Positions 11,767 through 22,847 of a stretch of DNA of 64,000 nucleotides are shown in pieces (the first letter of the stretch is position 1; each line of letters opens with the position of its first letter). The notes beneath the pieces were generated by a model. It worked only from the letters and a program-made list of their open reading frames with translations. It was not told the origin of the DNA and did no database searches. This DNA is from Sorex araneus (taxonomy: Eukaryota; Chordata; Mammalia; Eulipotyphla; Soricidae). The translations under genes were made by a program, and so were the position numbers. Where the stretch lies: assembly GCF_027595985.1 (NCBI RefSeq), contig NC_073305.1:169454172-169518171 (forward strand), read 5' to 3'.

Positions 11767-11945
11767 TGGCGGTAGGATAGTACAGCAGGTAGCGCACTTG
11801 TCTTGCATGCGGTCAACTTGAATTCTATCCTGACATTCCATACAGTGCCCTAAGCACACCAGGAGTTATTTGAGAGTGCAGGGTCAGGAGTAACCCTTGA
11901 GCAGTGCTGAGTGTGGCCCATAGAACCAAACACACACACACACAC
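11767..11945 (+). mobile_element. Old tRNA SINE with (CA)n tail
   Basis: Head GGATAGTACAGCAGGTAGCG, body CAGGAGTTATTTGAGAGTGC and GAGCAGTGCTGAGTGTGGCC, followed by a (CA)n run that probably grew in its A-rich tail. Confidence 0.75.
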
Positions 11946-12540
11946 ATACACACATATAATATACATCTATATAATCTGCATGACTAAAGGTGATGCATAA
12001 TGTTTATCTGGTGGTTATTTATTTGGTGGGTAGAGGCTGCTCATCCTCTTTGAGGACACTTGGGAATCCTGGCATCAGCTTTCTCAGTCATCTTCACCCC
12101 AACTGTGAAAAACTCTTCTCTTCAAGTTTCTCTTTCTTCACACCTCCCACAAAATAGTTCCAAGATTCTACCTTTCAAAATAGAATTTTATATAGCAAAG
12201 TGGTAGTAGAGTCACACAGGATCTGGTTTAAATGCCATTCTATTTTTAATCCTATTTTTGTGAAGTGATGAAGCAAAAAGGAGTAAATTTAAGAACCCTG
12301 AGCAGTCTGATTCAGTTCCAGCAGTCTTATGGCTATTGTATAATAACAGAGAACATTGGCACCAGAGCTAAAATAAGGACAGACAACAAGTGCAATGGGG
12401 AATCTATCAGTCACATTAACAGCAAATGCCATGTGAATCATTTACCTCTTATTTACAAACAAATAAGTGTCTTATATCAAGACTCCTGAAGCGCTTCAGT
12501 TCAAAGTTATAAAAAATTTGCAAATGGAGAATAGGAACAT
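11946..12540. other. Intergenic DNA, nothing recognised
   Basis: No repeat family or coding signal identified; the frame at 12265-12489 looks random. Confidence 0.55.
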
Positions 12541-12634
12541 TGTCACTGTCATTGTCACTGTCATTCCATTGCTCATCGATTTGTTCGAGCGGGCACCAGT
12601 AACGTCTCTCGATTGTGGGATTTATTTGTTACTG
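12541..12634 (-). mobile_element. RTE-tailed SINE fragment, copy B5
   Basis: The tail units (TGTCACTGTCATTGTCACTG) and RTE 3' end (CGATTTGTTCGAGCGGGCAC) are present. The sequence fades out after GTTACTG, so this is a strongly 5'-truncated copy. Confidence 0.82.
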
Positions 12635-13392
12635 CTTCAAATAAGAGTAAACATTAATTATAAATGAAAATGAATAGTATATAAGAAAAAAACACCTTCA
12701 GACTACATAACCTATTATATGGAATCACTATAGGAATTATGGTTACAATTATGGCTAAATATGAATCACACTGAAAATATTTGTTCAGATTTACCAATCT
12801 AGAGAAAAATAGTTATCAATGTACTACTTGTAATTAGACATTGGTATAGCCGAAGAATGTGAAATCATTATGTGCTACTGTAATTGTGCCACTCTGTAAT
12901 TCGATTACATTTAGGAAATTTTTAAAAAAAAATGTTGTCATAGTTACTATAAAATTTTGATAAAGGACTTGGAAAGCAATGATCTGTCTTAGAAGTCTAT
13001 TTATTGAGATTGATAGGACTTTTACTCCTTTCTTTGAGCATCAGGTTGCTCTTGATTTCACTTTTAGCATATGAAAAATAAGGTGGGTGGTCCAGATAAT
13101 ATAAAGCGTCTTTTTTAGTTCACTGATACTATAATAATGTTCCTAATTCTGTGCTACTGATAATAGACTATCATATTATAGGAAATAGATTATTTTATAG
13201 GACAAAATTATAAAAGCATAATACTGGAATCTAGCACTTGAGACCCCAAGCACCATTGGGAGCAGAGTCCCACTCCCCCCCCAAAAAAATTATGAAAGCA
13301 TAATATTATTAAAATGTTTTCCATGGTACTTCTTAGTGTGGTTTACTTGAAATGTAGTGATATGTTGTCATTTGTAAAACAAAGAGATACAG
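12635..13392. other. Intergenic AT-rich DNA, nothing recognised
   Basis: No repeat family or gene signal identified. Confidence 0.6.
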
Positions 13393-13482
13393 GGGCAGGG
13401 CTACGGCTCAGCAGTAGAGAACATGCACTGTACATGTGATACCCTGAGCTTGATTCCTACCCTGGAAGTTAAAAAAAAAAAT
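13393..13482 (+). mobile_element. Old tRNA-SINE head fragment
   Basis: GGGCTACGGCTCAGCAGTAGAG and CTTGATTCCTACCCTGG followed by an A-run. Confidence 0.55.
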
Positions 13483-13579
13483 TGAAAAGGTCTACATGGA
13501 ATATTATCTGATTTACTTAAAGTGCTCTACTTAATCATATTTTACAAAGTAAAAGAAGGGAATTAACACATCATAAGTG

Positions 13580-13825
13580 ACTGAAGCAATAGCAGAGTGG
13601 GGAGGGCATTTGCCTTGCACGCGGCCAACCTGGGTTTGATTCCTCCGCCCCTCTCAGAGAGCCCGGCAAGTTACCAAGAGTATCTCGCCCGCATGGCAGA
13701 ACCTGGCAAGCTACCCGTGGCATATTCGATATACCAAAAACAGTAACAAGTCTCACAACGGAGACGTTACTGGTGCCCACTTGAGCAAATCAATGAATAA
13801 CGGGACAACAGTGCTAACAGTGCTA
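13580..13825 (+). mobile_element. RTE-tailed tRNA SINE, copy B6, full length
   Basis: Head GAAGCAATAGCAGAGTGG, body with CGGCAAGTTACCAAGAG, and RTE 3' end ACTTGAGCAAATCAATGA are all present. The tail is a short (ACAGTGCTA)n. B-box is mutated (GGGTTTGATTCC). Confidence 0.9.
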
Positions 13826-14336
13826 TGAAAAATATACTTAAATAAACAGAATTGTGTATTTATATAACCAGTGTTTTAGTGTTCCCAGATACTTTAATTT
13901 TATTTTGAAATATCAGTTAGGATCCAGAAGGATTTAGCGAGTATGTCTTACAAGACTCTGGTCAGAAGTCAGAATGACCGTTGTTCTGCAGGCACCAAGT
14001 GTCACCCAGGTACTCCTGTTGCTTGAGCCTGGCAGCTCTGTTCCCTGATCCCTGGCCTGATGAAGTCTATAGCTGTGGCATGGAACTTGTGTGCCTCAGC
14101 TAAGGGTGCAGCTGATGTATATGCTGCAGCTGCAGGGCTAGAAACTTCTGCAAGCGCTGCAGCTGCATGTCCGTGCCCCTCAAGCAGTGTGCAAGCTATG
14201 GAGAGCACCCTCACTGGGCAGCCTTGCCCGTCATCACACAACCAGCATCAGCATCCAAAACAACACTGAAGGGGTGGGGGGAGGGCACAAAAGTTAAAGT
14301 CAATCAATAACAGTATACACTATTATTGTCACTTCG

Positions 14337-14497
14337 GTGTTTGGGCCATACCCCACAGAGCTCAGGGCTTACTGCTGACTCTGTGCTCAGGAATCACTCC
14401 TTGTGGGGCACAGAGGACCGTATGGGGTGTCAGGGATTGAACCCCGTCAGCTGCATGCAAGGCAAGTGCCTTACGCCTTGCTGTATTATCTCTTCAA
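14337..14497 (-). mobile_element. Old poly(A)-type tRNA SINE
   Basis: Antisense copy with GGAATCACTCCTTGTGGGG, GGATTGAACCCCGTC and GCATGCAAGGCAAGTGCC. Confidence 0.8.
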
Positions 14498-14742
14498 TTT
14501 GATTATGTGTTCATTTGGCATTATGTTCAATCGAGAAACCTGAAGCAAATTGTTCCCCTTGATCAAATGTTCCAATCCTGATTTCTGGAGCCTTAAACAA
14601 GAAAAGATTGCTCCTTTTTTAGTTGGTTTTTAACCTCCCAAGTCGGGCTCAAGAGATTGGAAGGAGTGAAGGACTGATTATTCTTGGCTACCTTGGTGGT
14701 GGTTCAGTGCAAGTTGCAAGAATTCAAGAATATATGATGCTG

Positions 14743-14943
14743 GGGCCGGAGCGATAGCACAGTGGGTACGGCGTTTGCCTTGCACGCTGCCGACCCGTGT
14801 TCGATCCCCGGCATCCCATATGGTCCCCCAAGCACCGCCAGGAGTAATTCCTGAGTGCAAAGCCAGGAGCAACCCCTGAGCATCGCTGGGTGACCCAAAA
14901 AAGCAAATAAATAAATAAATAAATAAATTCTAAAAAAAAAAAA
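14743..14943 (+). mobile_element. Poly(A) tRNA SINE, copy A1
   Basis: The head (GGAGCGATAGCACAGTGGG, B-box GTTCGATCCCC) is the same tRNA-Ala-like head as in the B family. The body differs: CCCATATGGTCCCCCAAGC, GAGTAATTCCTGAGTGC, CCCTGAGCATCGCTGG. The 3' tail is (AAAT)n plus A-run. A perfect 17-bp TSD lies at 14726-14742 and 14944-14960. The A-rich tail suggests L1 mobilisation (inference). Confidence 0.95.
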
Positions 14944-15164
14944 AAGAATATATGATGCTGCTCAGCCCCTGTGAGGCTGGGAATGCCCCAACTTCCATGG
15001 CTGTACCCAGTGATGCTCAAGGTACCATTGGTATTGGGATTCAAATCTGGTCTGGTGTGTGTGAGTTGTGTGCCCTAACCAATATACTACCACCTGGCTC
15101 TCAAGATTGCTCTTTTTCCCCCGTTTCTTTTGAAAGATGTCTACAATATATTAAAACAATTTTA

Positions 15165-15335
15165 TTATAGCAGGAACCCAATAGTTTTAACAGTTACGAT
15201 ATTGAAATACAAATTTACTGCACCCCCACCACTAAAATGCCCAATATTCTCCACCACTGTCTCTATGTCTCTTCTGGTTTATCTCTCCACCCCCTCCACA
15301 CTGCTGGGTAACTGAGTTTTATCTTCCAAAGTCAA
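15165..15335 (-). mobile_element. L1 3' UTR fragment, antisense
   Basis: TGAAATACAAATTTACTGC, CCACCACTAAAATGCCC and CCACTGTCTCTATGTCTC resemble the antisense L1 region also seen at 25795-25980. Confidence 0.5.
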
Positions 15336-16239
15336 GGGGGACATAGCACTGTGAATGACAATCTCTTCCTAATTTTAGTAGAAGCACAGGATGGAGTGTA
15401 TGGTCCCCAAATCTTTCTGAATTTTTTCCTTATTTATAAGCACCGAGTTTCCTCTTTTACTAAATTGCTCAGGCAAAAGACGATTTCACTGGGAGAGTAA
15501 ATACTCCCAGGGAGGCAAGGCAAGCAGGGGAGGGGTGGGGGGGGGGGTAGCTGGCTAGACAGAACCATTGTTATTTGAATGTTTGAATGCTACACAGGTC
15601 CCTAAAGCTTACAGCCTCGCCTCAGGCTCTTGAACATTTACCCAAAGAAATGTTGAGTGACTAGATCCTCTATGCCAGGAACCATGGAGTAGGGGCTGCC
15701 AATCATTTTCTTTATCTCAAGAGAGCTTGATATTTGCCTGAGAGTGAGACAGAGCAGTTCCTTCTTCCTGAAGGCAGGAGGCCCAGGTGCCCACTGAAAG
15801 GTAAGGCCTTGCTGTGGGTTAGATATGAACACAAATTCCCAGCACTTGGTAAGGTATTTGTCTAGAAAAGAAGATTAAGATCCCAGTTTCCTGAGGGCAA
15901 CTGGATTTTTTTTTTTTAGACAAGTACTAGGATTGGATTGAGGTTAGTGCCCAAGTTTAGAATCAGAGACCTTTAGCTAGGGTGGGTTGCAGAGGAGACC
16001 ACCTTTTCATAGCCTCATCCAAGTGGAGGCTCTTACTAGATCAGGAGGACAGACTTTTAAAAACAACAGGAAATGTTCCATCCTAGAGCAAAGAAAATGT
16101 GAGTGACCTTGACTGAGGAAATAAGTGTAACAGAATAACATGGAAAGCTCAGGCTTTTCAAAGGAGGTGAGTGGGTGGTGGTGGTGGGGGCGTGTCATAA
16201 GGGAGGTTTGGGCCACACCTGCAGTGTTCCTGCCTTATT
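15336..16239. other. Intergenic DNA, nothing recognised
   Basis: Contains a G-run of about 13 bases near 15537-15548 and no recognisable gene. Confidence 0.6.
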
Positions 16240-16374
16240 TTTTGGGGGGTGGGATGCTTTATGATCACTGATCACTCCTGGTGGTGCTAAGGAAACCTTG
16301 TGCAGTGCCAGGGATAAAAATCAAGATTGGGTGTTCAAGGCCAGCATTTTAAGCCCTGTCCTATCTCTCCAGAC
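16240..16374 (-). mobile_element. Old poly(A)-type tRNA SINE
   Basis: GATCACTCCTGGTGGTGC and CCTATCTCTCCAGACCC mark an antisense, diverged copy. Confidence 0.65.
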
Positions 16375-16819
16375 CCGAAGGTCCATTTTTTAGGTCTGAT
16401 GTTCTCTCTCAGCAGGAAGTTTAGTATGGGGTCAACTCAAGGAAGAATGAACTACAGGCAAAGGCTGCTAAGGGACAAGAATCCTGTAAGCATTAATTCA
16501 GACTGGAATAAATGGAAGTTAGCCTGGGTGGTGCACAGTTAGTGATTTATAGAGGCTCAGATTAGGTGCACACGAGATTCAATGTTATATGATAGCCTGA
16601 AAGGGATCCTGTGGTAGAAAAAGGCATTGGTTGACACGATAAGACATCTGAAAAAAAAAAAAAACCCACAGACTTTAGAATGTGTAAGTTGCATATAAAT
16701 TATTACAGATTTATTATGATGAATCTAGGGCATTATGCAATGTCAGAGCATAAAGGAAATTATCTTGTACTACTCTGAGTTCTTCTTGGCTGGCAAAGAA
16801 TCCAATAAGCATTATCTAA

Positions 16820-17300
16820 ACAAGAGGGAAAAGAAGAAAATGAAGTTAATAATAGCAGGCGTTCCGCTGGTAGGTATGGGAGAGACCAGAAGGACTAGAA
16901 TTCAGTCACTTGGCTTCAGATACCAGCTTCAAAACCTGAGCTTGGGCAAAAGTCTTGAAGGGGAAGGGGCAGTCAGTGATACGGTCAGCCATGAGGGCAG
17001 TCATAGAACATAAAGGCCTAACTGAGATGCAGATATCAGTTCTGCCGTTATCCCCGAGAGGGCCCGGAGACAGCTCTTCCTGGTCCAGTGAAAGGCCCCT
17101 AAACAATCTCCCTTTTATCTCCATAGCCTCCTCTCCCTCTATCCTCTCTCCTCCTTTTCTTTCCTCTCCCCTTTCTCTGTCTCTCTCCTTTGACCCATAA
17201 TTCCACCTAGAATGAATACCTTCCCTCAATAAAGCTCTTTTTCTTAACTGTCTTCTGACACAGTCTAATCTGCAGCGGGAAGCCTAAAGTCAGGGGGAGA
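16820..17300 (+). mobile_element. ERV LTR-like segment with polyadenylation signal
   Basis: A pyrimidine-rich stretch (17120-17190) is followed by CTCAATAAAGCTCTTTTTC, which resembles the R/U5 region of gammaretrovirus-like LTRs; the AATAAA is at 17228-17233. No clear TG/CA ends or TSD were found and no internal region follows. The short frames here are not genes. Confidence 0.5.
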
Positions 17301-17665
17301 TTAGGAATGGCTTCTTTTCCTGTGAAGAGCGTAACTTCTGGCTTCCTGAAAACTCAGTGGTAGGGAGCTGCTTCCAGCCCATGCAGGCCAAGTGGGTGGC
17401 AGGTACAACTTGACAGCTGCCTTAGTGAGGCTGATGGCCCTTTGTGCCGATGCTGGTCAGTGGCTCATGGAGACCTCTCGGTCTTAATCTCCCTGCTCCC
17501 CTCAGCAATAGTTTGCATTTAAATTGGAAATAATTCTGTATTTAGTCTTTTACTTCTTTTCTTTGTTTTCGTTTCTGATTTCTCTTTGTCTACCCCTCTT
17601 CTTCCTTCTTCCCATCTGTTTCCTTTGTCATCTAATGGATTTCAGTTCTTACTAGTATATGCCAA

Positions 17666-17910
17666 ACTGGAGCAATAGCACAGTGGGTAGGGCGGTTTGC
17701 CTTGCACCTGGCCGACCCGAGTTGGATTACTCCGTCCCTCTCAGAGAGCCCGGCAAGCTACCGAGAGTATCCTGCCTGCACAGCCGAGGCTGACAAGCTA
17801 CCTGAAGCGTATTCAATATGCCAAAAACAGCAACAACAAGTCTCACGATGGAGACATTACTGGTGCCCGCTCGAGCAAATCGATGAACAACGGAATAACA
17901 CTGCTACAGT
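17666..17910 (+). mobile_element. RTE-tailed tRNA SINE, copy B7, full length
   Basis: A complete copy with perfect TSD ACTAGTATATGCCAA at 17651-17665 and 17911-17925. Its 3' part translates in one frame as WRHYWCPLEQIDEQRNN. This resembles the C-terminal residues of the RTE ORF in copy 3 (WRSYQSLLKQIDEQWNDK), so the SINE tail derives from coding RTE sequence. Confidence 0.95.
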
Positions 17911-17925
17911 ACTAGTATATGCCAA

Positions 17926-19054
17926 CTTGTATTCTTAAAATCTACAATTACACTAGTATAAAAGATGTAAAATTGTTCAGTCTTACTGATTTACAGATCA
18001 TCTAGTTCAACCTGGTCTTTTAATTGAAAAAAAAAGTAAGTTCAGGTTTTGTCAAGATAGCTGAACTTGAGCTATGCAATTCCAGAATTGAGCTTAAATA
18101 CGATTATCTACCTTTCAAACAAACACACATTTTACTGAACAATTGCTTTTACTCAAAAAAAGAGAGAAAATGAGAAAGATTTTGGTTACAGAATTACTCT
18201 TGAAAATTCCTGTCCATGAAGAGAAAGACAAATTTGTATCAGTAACTATTTGCCTCAATTTGATCATCTATTATTCAAGCAAGATATTATAAATCCTTTT
18301 ATAGACTCACTTTATTGTCTCTTCAAATGGAAATACTAAGAAACTACGATCTTCTTGGATAACAAGTGCAATCTAGGTAAGTATTAAAATAATTTTGCTG
18401 CCATATGAATTTGCATCCTATCCATTCCCATTTCACCGGTGACGACATGTACTGCAATTTTAGTAGTACAAACTAGCGGGGTTGTTTTAAAATTTCTCCT
18501 TTTAATATTTTTAAAGCTGTATAAGGAATGAAACTACTTTATGATACGGTTACGGTAAGCTTTAAGATATGGTTACTTATGGGAAGAGGCATGCTTATTT
18601 TTCTTATTTTGTGTTCTTTATTCTGTTCTGCACTGTGTGACTGCAGTCTACTAACTGCAATTTTCTCTGAGGAGTTTTGGATTCTTTCCTAAGTGGCATG
18701 CGTTGCACAAGGCCTATCGTAGTGTTCATTCCCTTCCCTGTAAGTTAATCTTTTGCTACATTAAAGATGTTTCCATGTCCTTAGAGAACTTTATTGCCTA
18801 GCTAGTTGGATCAGGTGGGTTACCTTCTTGCAATTGGAGTTATCTAACATGACTCCAGAAGTCAGTTTACTCTTTTGGCAAACTGGGATTGCTGTTTTGT
18901 GGATTGAAGGGTCCTGACCCTGGGGTTCAAGTTGGCTTGAAAGGTTGGTGACTCTCTGGCGCCACACACTGGCACCCAATTATAGGCAAATCTCTTGGGC
19001 AGATAATTCCAGAGAAATCAGTGAAGAAGGCAACTTGGATGGAACTGGAGGTTA
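17926..19054. other. Intergenic DNA, apparently unique
   Basis: No repeat family, CpG cluster or coding frame recognised. Confidence 0.6.
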
Positions 19055-19478
19055 TGGGGTTTAGCCAAGTAAGTCAGAAGGACAAGGACACATGCAAATG
19101 ACCTCACTTATCTGTAGAGTATAAAGAACAACAAGGAAAGAGAATAGAGGTTATCAAATGATGGAAAACCAGTGGCCTTGGATTACAAATCTGAGATTGC
19201 CAAAAAAGGTTTGAGTGGGAGGGGGGAGTGATGAAAGAGCCTGGAAGTTACAGTGACATCAGTTGAGAGTCTGTTAGATTATATTAGTTGAGAGATAACA
19301 GCAATGTGCGTTGTGTCAACAATATTGTAAACATGTGACCTGAACTACAACAATTCAATGTGAAAACAAAGAAATGAGTGTATCACGGAGGTGGGCAGGG
19401 AGAGAAGCATGAGACATTGGTGGAGGGGTACCAGCACTGGTGGTGGCTGTGTGTCGGTACAGTGTATACCTGAAACTC
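19055..19478 (+). mobile_element. L1 3' UTR fragment
   Basis: AAGTCAGAAGGACAAGGACAC, TTATCTGTAGAGTATAAAG and GGTGGAGGGGTACCAGCAC are L1 3' UTR phrases. SINE A2 sits at its 3' side. Confidence 0.7.
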
Positions 19479-19490
19479 TATTATTCACAG

Positions 19491-19682
19491 GGGTTTTTTT
19501 TTTTTGTTTGTTTGTTTGTTTTGGGGGGTCACACCAGGCAATACACAGGGGTTACTCCTGGCTCTGCACTCAGGAATTACTCCTGGAAGTGCTACAGAGG
19601 ACCATATGGAATGCTGGAAATCGAACCCGGTTCAGCCGCATGCAAGGCAAACGTCCTATCCGCTGTGCTATCACTCCAGCCC
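19491..19682 (-). mobile_element. Poly(A) tRNA SINE, copy A2
   Basis: Antisense copy with a T-rich/(GTTT)n tail at the left and the tRNA head at the right (GCTGTGCTATCACTCCAGCC). Flanks share TTATTATTCA-AG as a near-perfect TSD. It lies next to an L1 3' end. Confidence 0.92.
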
Positions 19683-20146
19683 TTATTATTCATAGTTTTG
19701 TAACTCAGCTTGCCTAAAAAAATTAGGTAAGGTTATCTTATTTCCGGATCAGAGATTCGGGACTAGTTGGAGTAATTTTCATCAAAATTTATCTCCTTAA
19801 GGTATTAAAAAATCAGCACTTAGGCACAAGTTTAGTTACCATTTATACCATAGAGTTCTTAACTAAATTTGGTTTTGTTCAAGGAGGAAAAACAGGGCCA
19901 GGATGAGACATGCATGTTTTTACATGAGCAAAACTCAAAAGTCTGAAGCACTACACATGGGCCCCAGCATTGTCAGGGGCAGCTCCCACCAGTTCCACCA
20001 GGTCCATCCCACTCAGACCCTAGCATTGGCCATACCAGTTGACTGAGCATTGCCAGAAATGGCCTCTGGTATCATGAGTAATGCCTGGAAATGAGCCACC
20101 CACAAAAGGAAATAAGTAACACACATTGTTGAGAAATATAATAATT

Positions 20147-20212
20147 TATCACTGTATCACTATAATCCCATTGCTCGTCAATTTGCTAGAGCGGGCACCA
20201 GGAATGTCTCCA
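20147..20212 (-). mobile_element. RTE-tailed SINE fragment, copy B8
   Basis: Only about 65 bases of tail and RTE 3' end are left (TATCACTGTATCACTATAAT, then GAGCGGGCACCAGGAATGTC). Confidence 0.8.
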
Positions 20213-20606
20213 TAAAACAGTAAAAACCTCCATCCCATCCTGCCAAGAAAATACACTGATCACATTTATGTATATCCTTTCAGCTTTTGGACATTTGTTC
20301 ACTGTTTATGCACATATCTCTGTGTGTTTTTAACCAAAATATCTGTGTCTGGAATTTTTTTAACTTAATATATATTGTAGCATCTTTCTAGATCAATACA
20401 CACAGTCATCTTATTTTAAGAGTTGCATAGTATTCCACTCCAATACACGGAGACATCAGAATTGATTAACCAGGACCTCAATCAGAGACATTTGGGTTAG
20501 TTTTGATTTTGTTTTTGTTAAAGGTAATAGAATTATACAGATGTCTGTGATTATTTGGGAAAGTGTTTCTGCATGAGAAATTCCCAGAGTAAAAATTATA
20601 AGGACA

Positions 20607-20793
20607 CGAGGCCAGAGCCATAGTCCAGCGGGGAGGGCATTTGCCTTGCATGCAACCAACCTGGGTTCGATCCCCAGGATCCCATATGGTCTCCTGAGCA
20701 CTGCCAGGAGTGATTCCTGAGTACAGAGCCAGCAGAATCCACTGAGCATTACCAGGTGTGACCAAAAAAAGCCAAAAAAATAATAATAAAATT
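20607..20793 (+). mobile_element. Poly(A) tRNA SINE, copy A3
   Basis: Standard head and body ending in an A-rich tail with (AAT)n. One-mismatch 15-bp TSD (AAAATTAYAAGGACA) at 20592-20606 and 20794-20808. Confidence 0.93.
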
Positions 20794-21088
20794 AAAATTA
20801 CAAGGACAAAAAATGCATGACAATTTGTACTTATAACAAGAACTAGGAAAATCTTTATTTTTCTACTGTCAGACTTAGTGTGTAGATTTTTAATTCTTTT
20901 CAGTCTTTGCCAATATTGGTGGTTTCAGTTTTTAAATACAATAACTAAGTTTGTATATATTTTTATAAATATGTTTAATCATCCTTTGTACTTCTCTTGT
21001 GAACTTTATGTTTATTACTTCTTTTGTATATTTTCTATAGCTTTCCTTTATCTCGCAGATTTGTAAGGAGTTTTAAAATATCTGTTGT

Positions 21089-21273
21089 GGGGCTGGAGTG
21101 ATAACACAGCAGGTAGGGCATTTGCCTTGCATGCGGCCGACCCAGGTTCGATTCTCAGCATCCCATATGGTCCCCTGAGCACTGCCGGGGTAATTCCTGA
21201 GTGTAGAGCCAGGAGTGATCCCTGTGCATCGCTGGGTGTGACTCAAAAAGGGAAAAAAAAAATTTAAAAAATT
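21089..21273 (+). mobile_element. Poly(A) tRNA SINE, copy A4
   Basis: Starts GGGGCTGGAGTGATAACACA, B-box GGTTCGATTCT, tail AAAAAGGGAAAAAAAAAA. Perfect 13-bp TSD AAATATCTGTTGT at 21076-21088 and 21274-21286. Confidence 0.94.
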
Positions 21274-21399
21274 AAATATCTGTTGTTAAATTTCACTCCT
21301 TTTGTCTATTAAATCTTGGTTATATAATGACTTTGGCACATCTTTAACTTTATGGTTTATATTGTGATGCTGTTTAGCAGGGTTTATCTGTTTAAGATA

Positions 21400-21770
21400 A
21401 GTCTCAGTCTATAGACCTATAGCCTATAGACCTCTACTACGCAGCCACTTCCACGCTCCGGGCCGCTTTCTGGACACTTGGGTCAAACCTCATGCATGAG
21501 TGAAGCCCCACAGAACAAGGTAAAGCAGAACTTTGTGACCTTGGACTCCAGGCTCAATGAGACCTGGAAACAAGATCCTCTGTCTGCCTCCTCCAATCTC
21601 AGGTGCACCAGGGATCAAACCCAGATGACCCACCCTAACCGCTCCAGATCAATACCTTATGGGTCGACCTCCACTACCTCCACTACCAAGCCACTTCCAT
21701 GCTCCAGGCTGCTTTCCAGACCCCATGGCCACGAAGCGGCTTCACGATACACCATAAGATACTTACTACC
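21400..21770 (+). repeat. Imperfect duplicated block, possible RTE 5' UTR extension
   Basis: ACCTCTACTACGCAGCCACTTCCACGCTCC at about 21429 recurs as ACCTCCACTACC ... AAGCCACTTCCATGCTCC at about 21668, each followed by a related GCTGCTTTCC/GCCGCTTTCT string. The spacing is about 240 bases. Placement just upstream of confident RTE 5' UTR suggests 5' UTR monomers, but it could be separate DNA. Confidence 0.5.
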
Positions 21771-21865
21771 CTTTTTCCATAATTTTCATGCCATATTTGA
21801 TGGGGCTTAAATATGGAGTGAACCATTGGAACACCTGTAAGGGTGATTGGAGGCCGCCCTAAAAG

Positions 21866-21979
21866 CCTCCATCCCTCTCAGAGAGCCCGGCAAGCGACCA
21901 AGAGTGCCCCGCCTGCATGGCAGAGCCTGGCAAGCTACCTGTGGTGTATTTGATATGCCAAAAACAGTAACAACAATGG
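21866..21979 (+). mobile_element. RTE 5' UTR block shared with the RTE-tailed SINEs
   Basis: This block of RTE copy 1 reads CCTCCATCCCTCTCAGAGAG, then CCCGGCAAGCGACC, CAGAGCCTGGCAAGC and ATGCCAAAAACAGTAACAAC. The same order and wording make up the middle of every RTE-tailed SINE in the window (for example 1065-1175 and 17725-17845). Here it lies inside a LINE, followed by CCTCATTCGCCTGACACCG and the endonuclease reading frame. It is thus the likely source of the SINE body. Confidence 0.85.
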
Positions 21980-22120
21980 GCCTCATTCGCCTGACACCGA
22001 AAGAGCCCCCAGTATGGCAGCCTTAAGAAGGATGAGCAAGGAGAGGCTGATAAAATCTCAGGGACGAACTAGACTGCCAAAACGAAGCACTAAAATGACT
22101 GTACTTTCAATGCACGTATG

Positions 22121-22553
22121 ATGGCATCGGAAGCATCCATTGAGGACCTGATGGTGCATGCGCAGAAGATCAAGTATGACATCATTGGTCTGACCAAAAC
22201 AAGAAGGCATTGATCATGTCATGCCATTTTCAACACTGGAGAAGAACTGCTCCTTGGAACATGTGACAAAAGAGGCGTCAGTGGTGTCGATGTCCTTGTC
22301 AACATGAACTTGGCCATGAGCATTGATTCATTCGAATGCAAAACAACCCAAATTGGACGATTATGCTTGAATAGATGTGGCTCACTGCCGGCAGTTTCTA
22401 TCTTCATTGTCTATGCACCAACATCCAGCTACGATGAAGAAGACATTGAGAAGTTCTACATGGAGCTGGAGAAGTTCTATAAAGAAGACCACACCTTCTA
22501 CTAGATCATTGTTGGTGATTTTATTGCCAAGATAGGACTGAGAAGGTAGCCTA
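22121..22553 (+). pseudogene. RTE APE-like endonuclease domain, inactivated
   Basis: The reading frame starting MASEASIEDL continues through IIGLTKTRRH, VLVNMNLAMSIDSF, IFIVYAPTSSYDEEDI and GDFIAKIG. These match the order of motifs in APE-type LINE endonucleases. In-frame stops occur at 22211, 22502 and 22547. The catalytic Glu expected in the L-T-E-T-R motif is Lys here. The Asn of the G-D-F-N motif is Ile. The domain is therefore dead in this copy. It is in a different frame from the RT segment downstream. Confidence 0.85.
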
Positions 22554-22847
22554 AAAAACTCCATATTAGGCCCCATGGCCTAGAATGGAACAAACAGGGT
22601 GAGAGACTGTCTGAGTTTATCATGTCAACCAAGACCATCCATGGTAACTCACAGTTCCATGGTAACTCACAGTTCCAGAAGGCCGAATCTAAATGTTGGA
22701 CATGGGAGTCTCCCAGTGGACAGTTCCACAAAGAAATTGACCACATCATATTCAAATGAAGGTTTTGTCCACCTGCCCACATGCCAAATTCTGCAGGATG
22801 GATATGTCATTCCTAACATCCTCCCTTCCAAAATCTGATATGCTGTT

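Noticed and set aside
14743..14815. tRNA-Ala-like sequences as functional tRNA genes
   Set aside because: They lie within SINE copies with TSDs. The A-box is degenerate and the acceptor stem cannot pair fully, so these are tRNA-derived heads.
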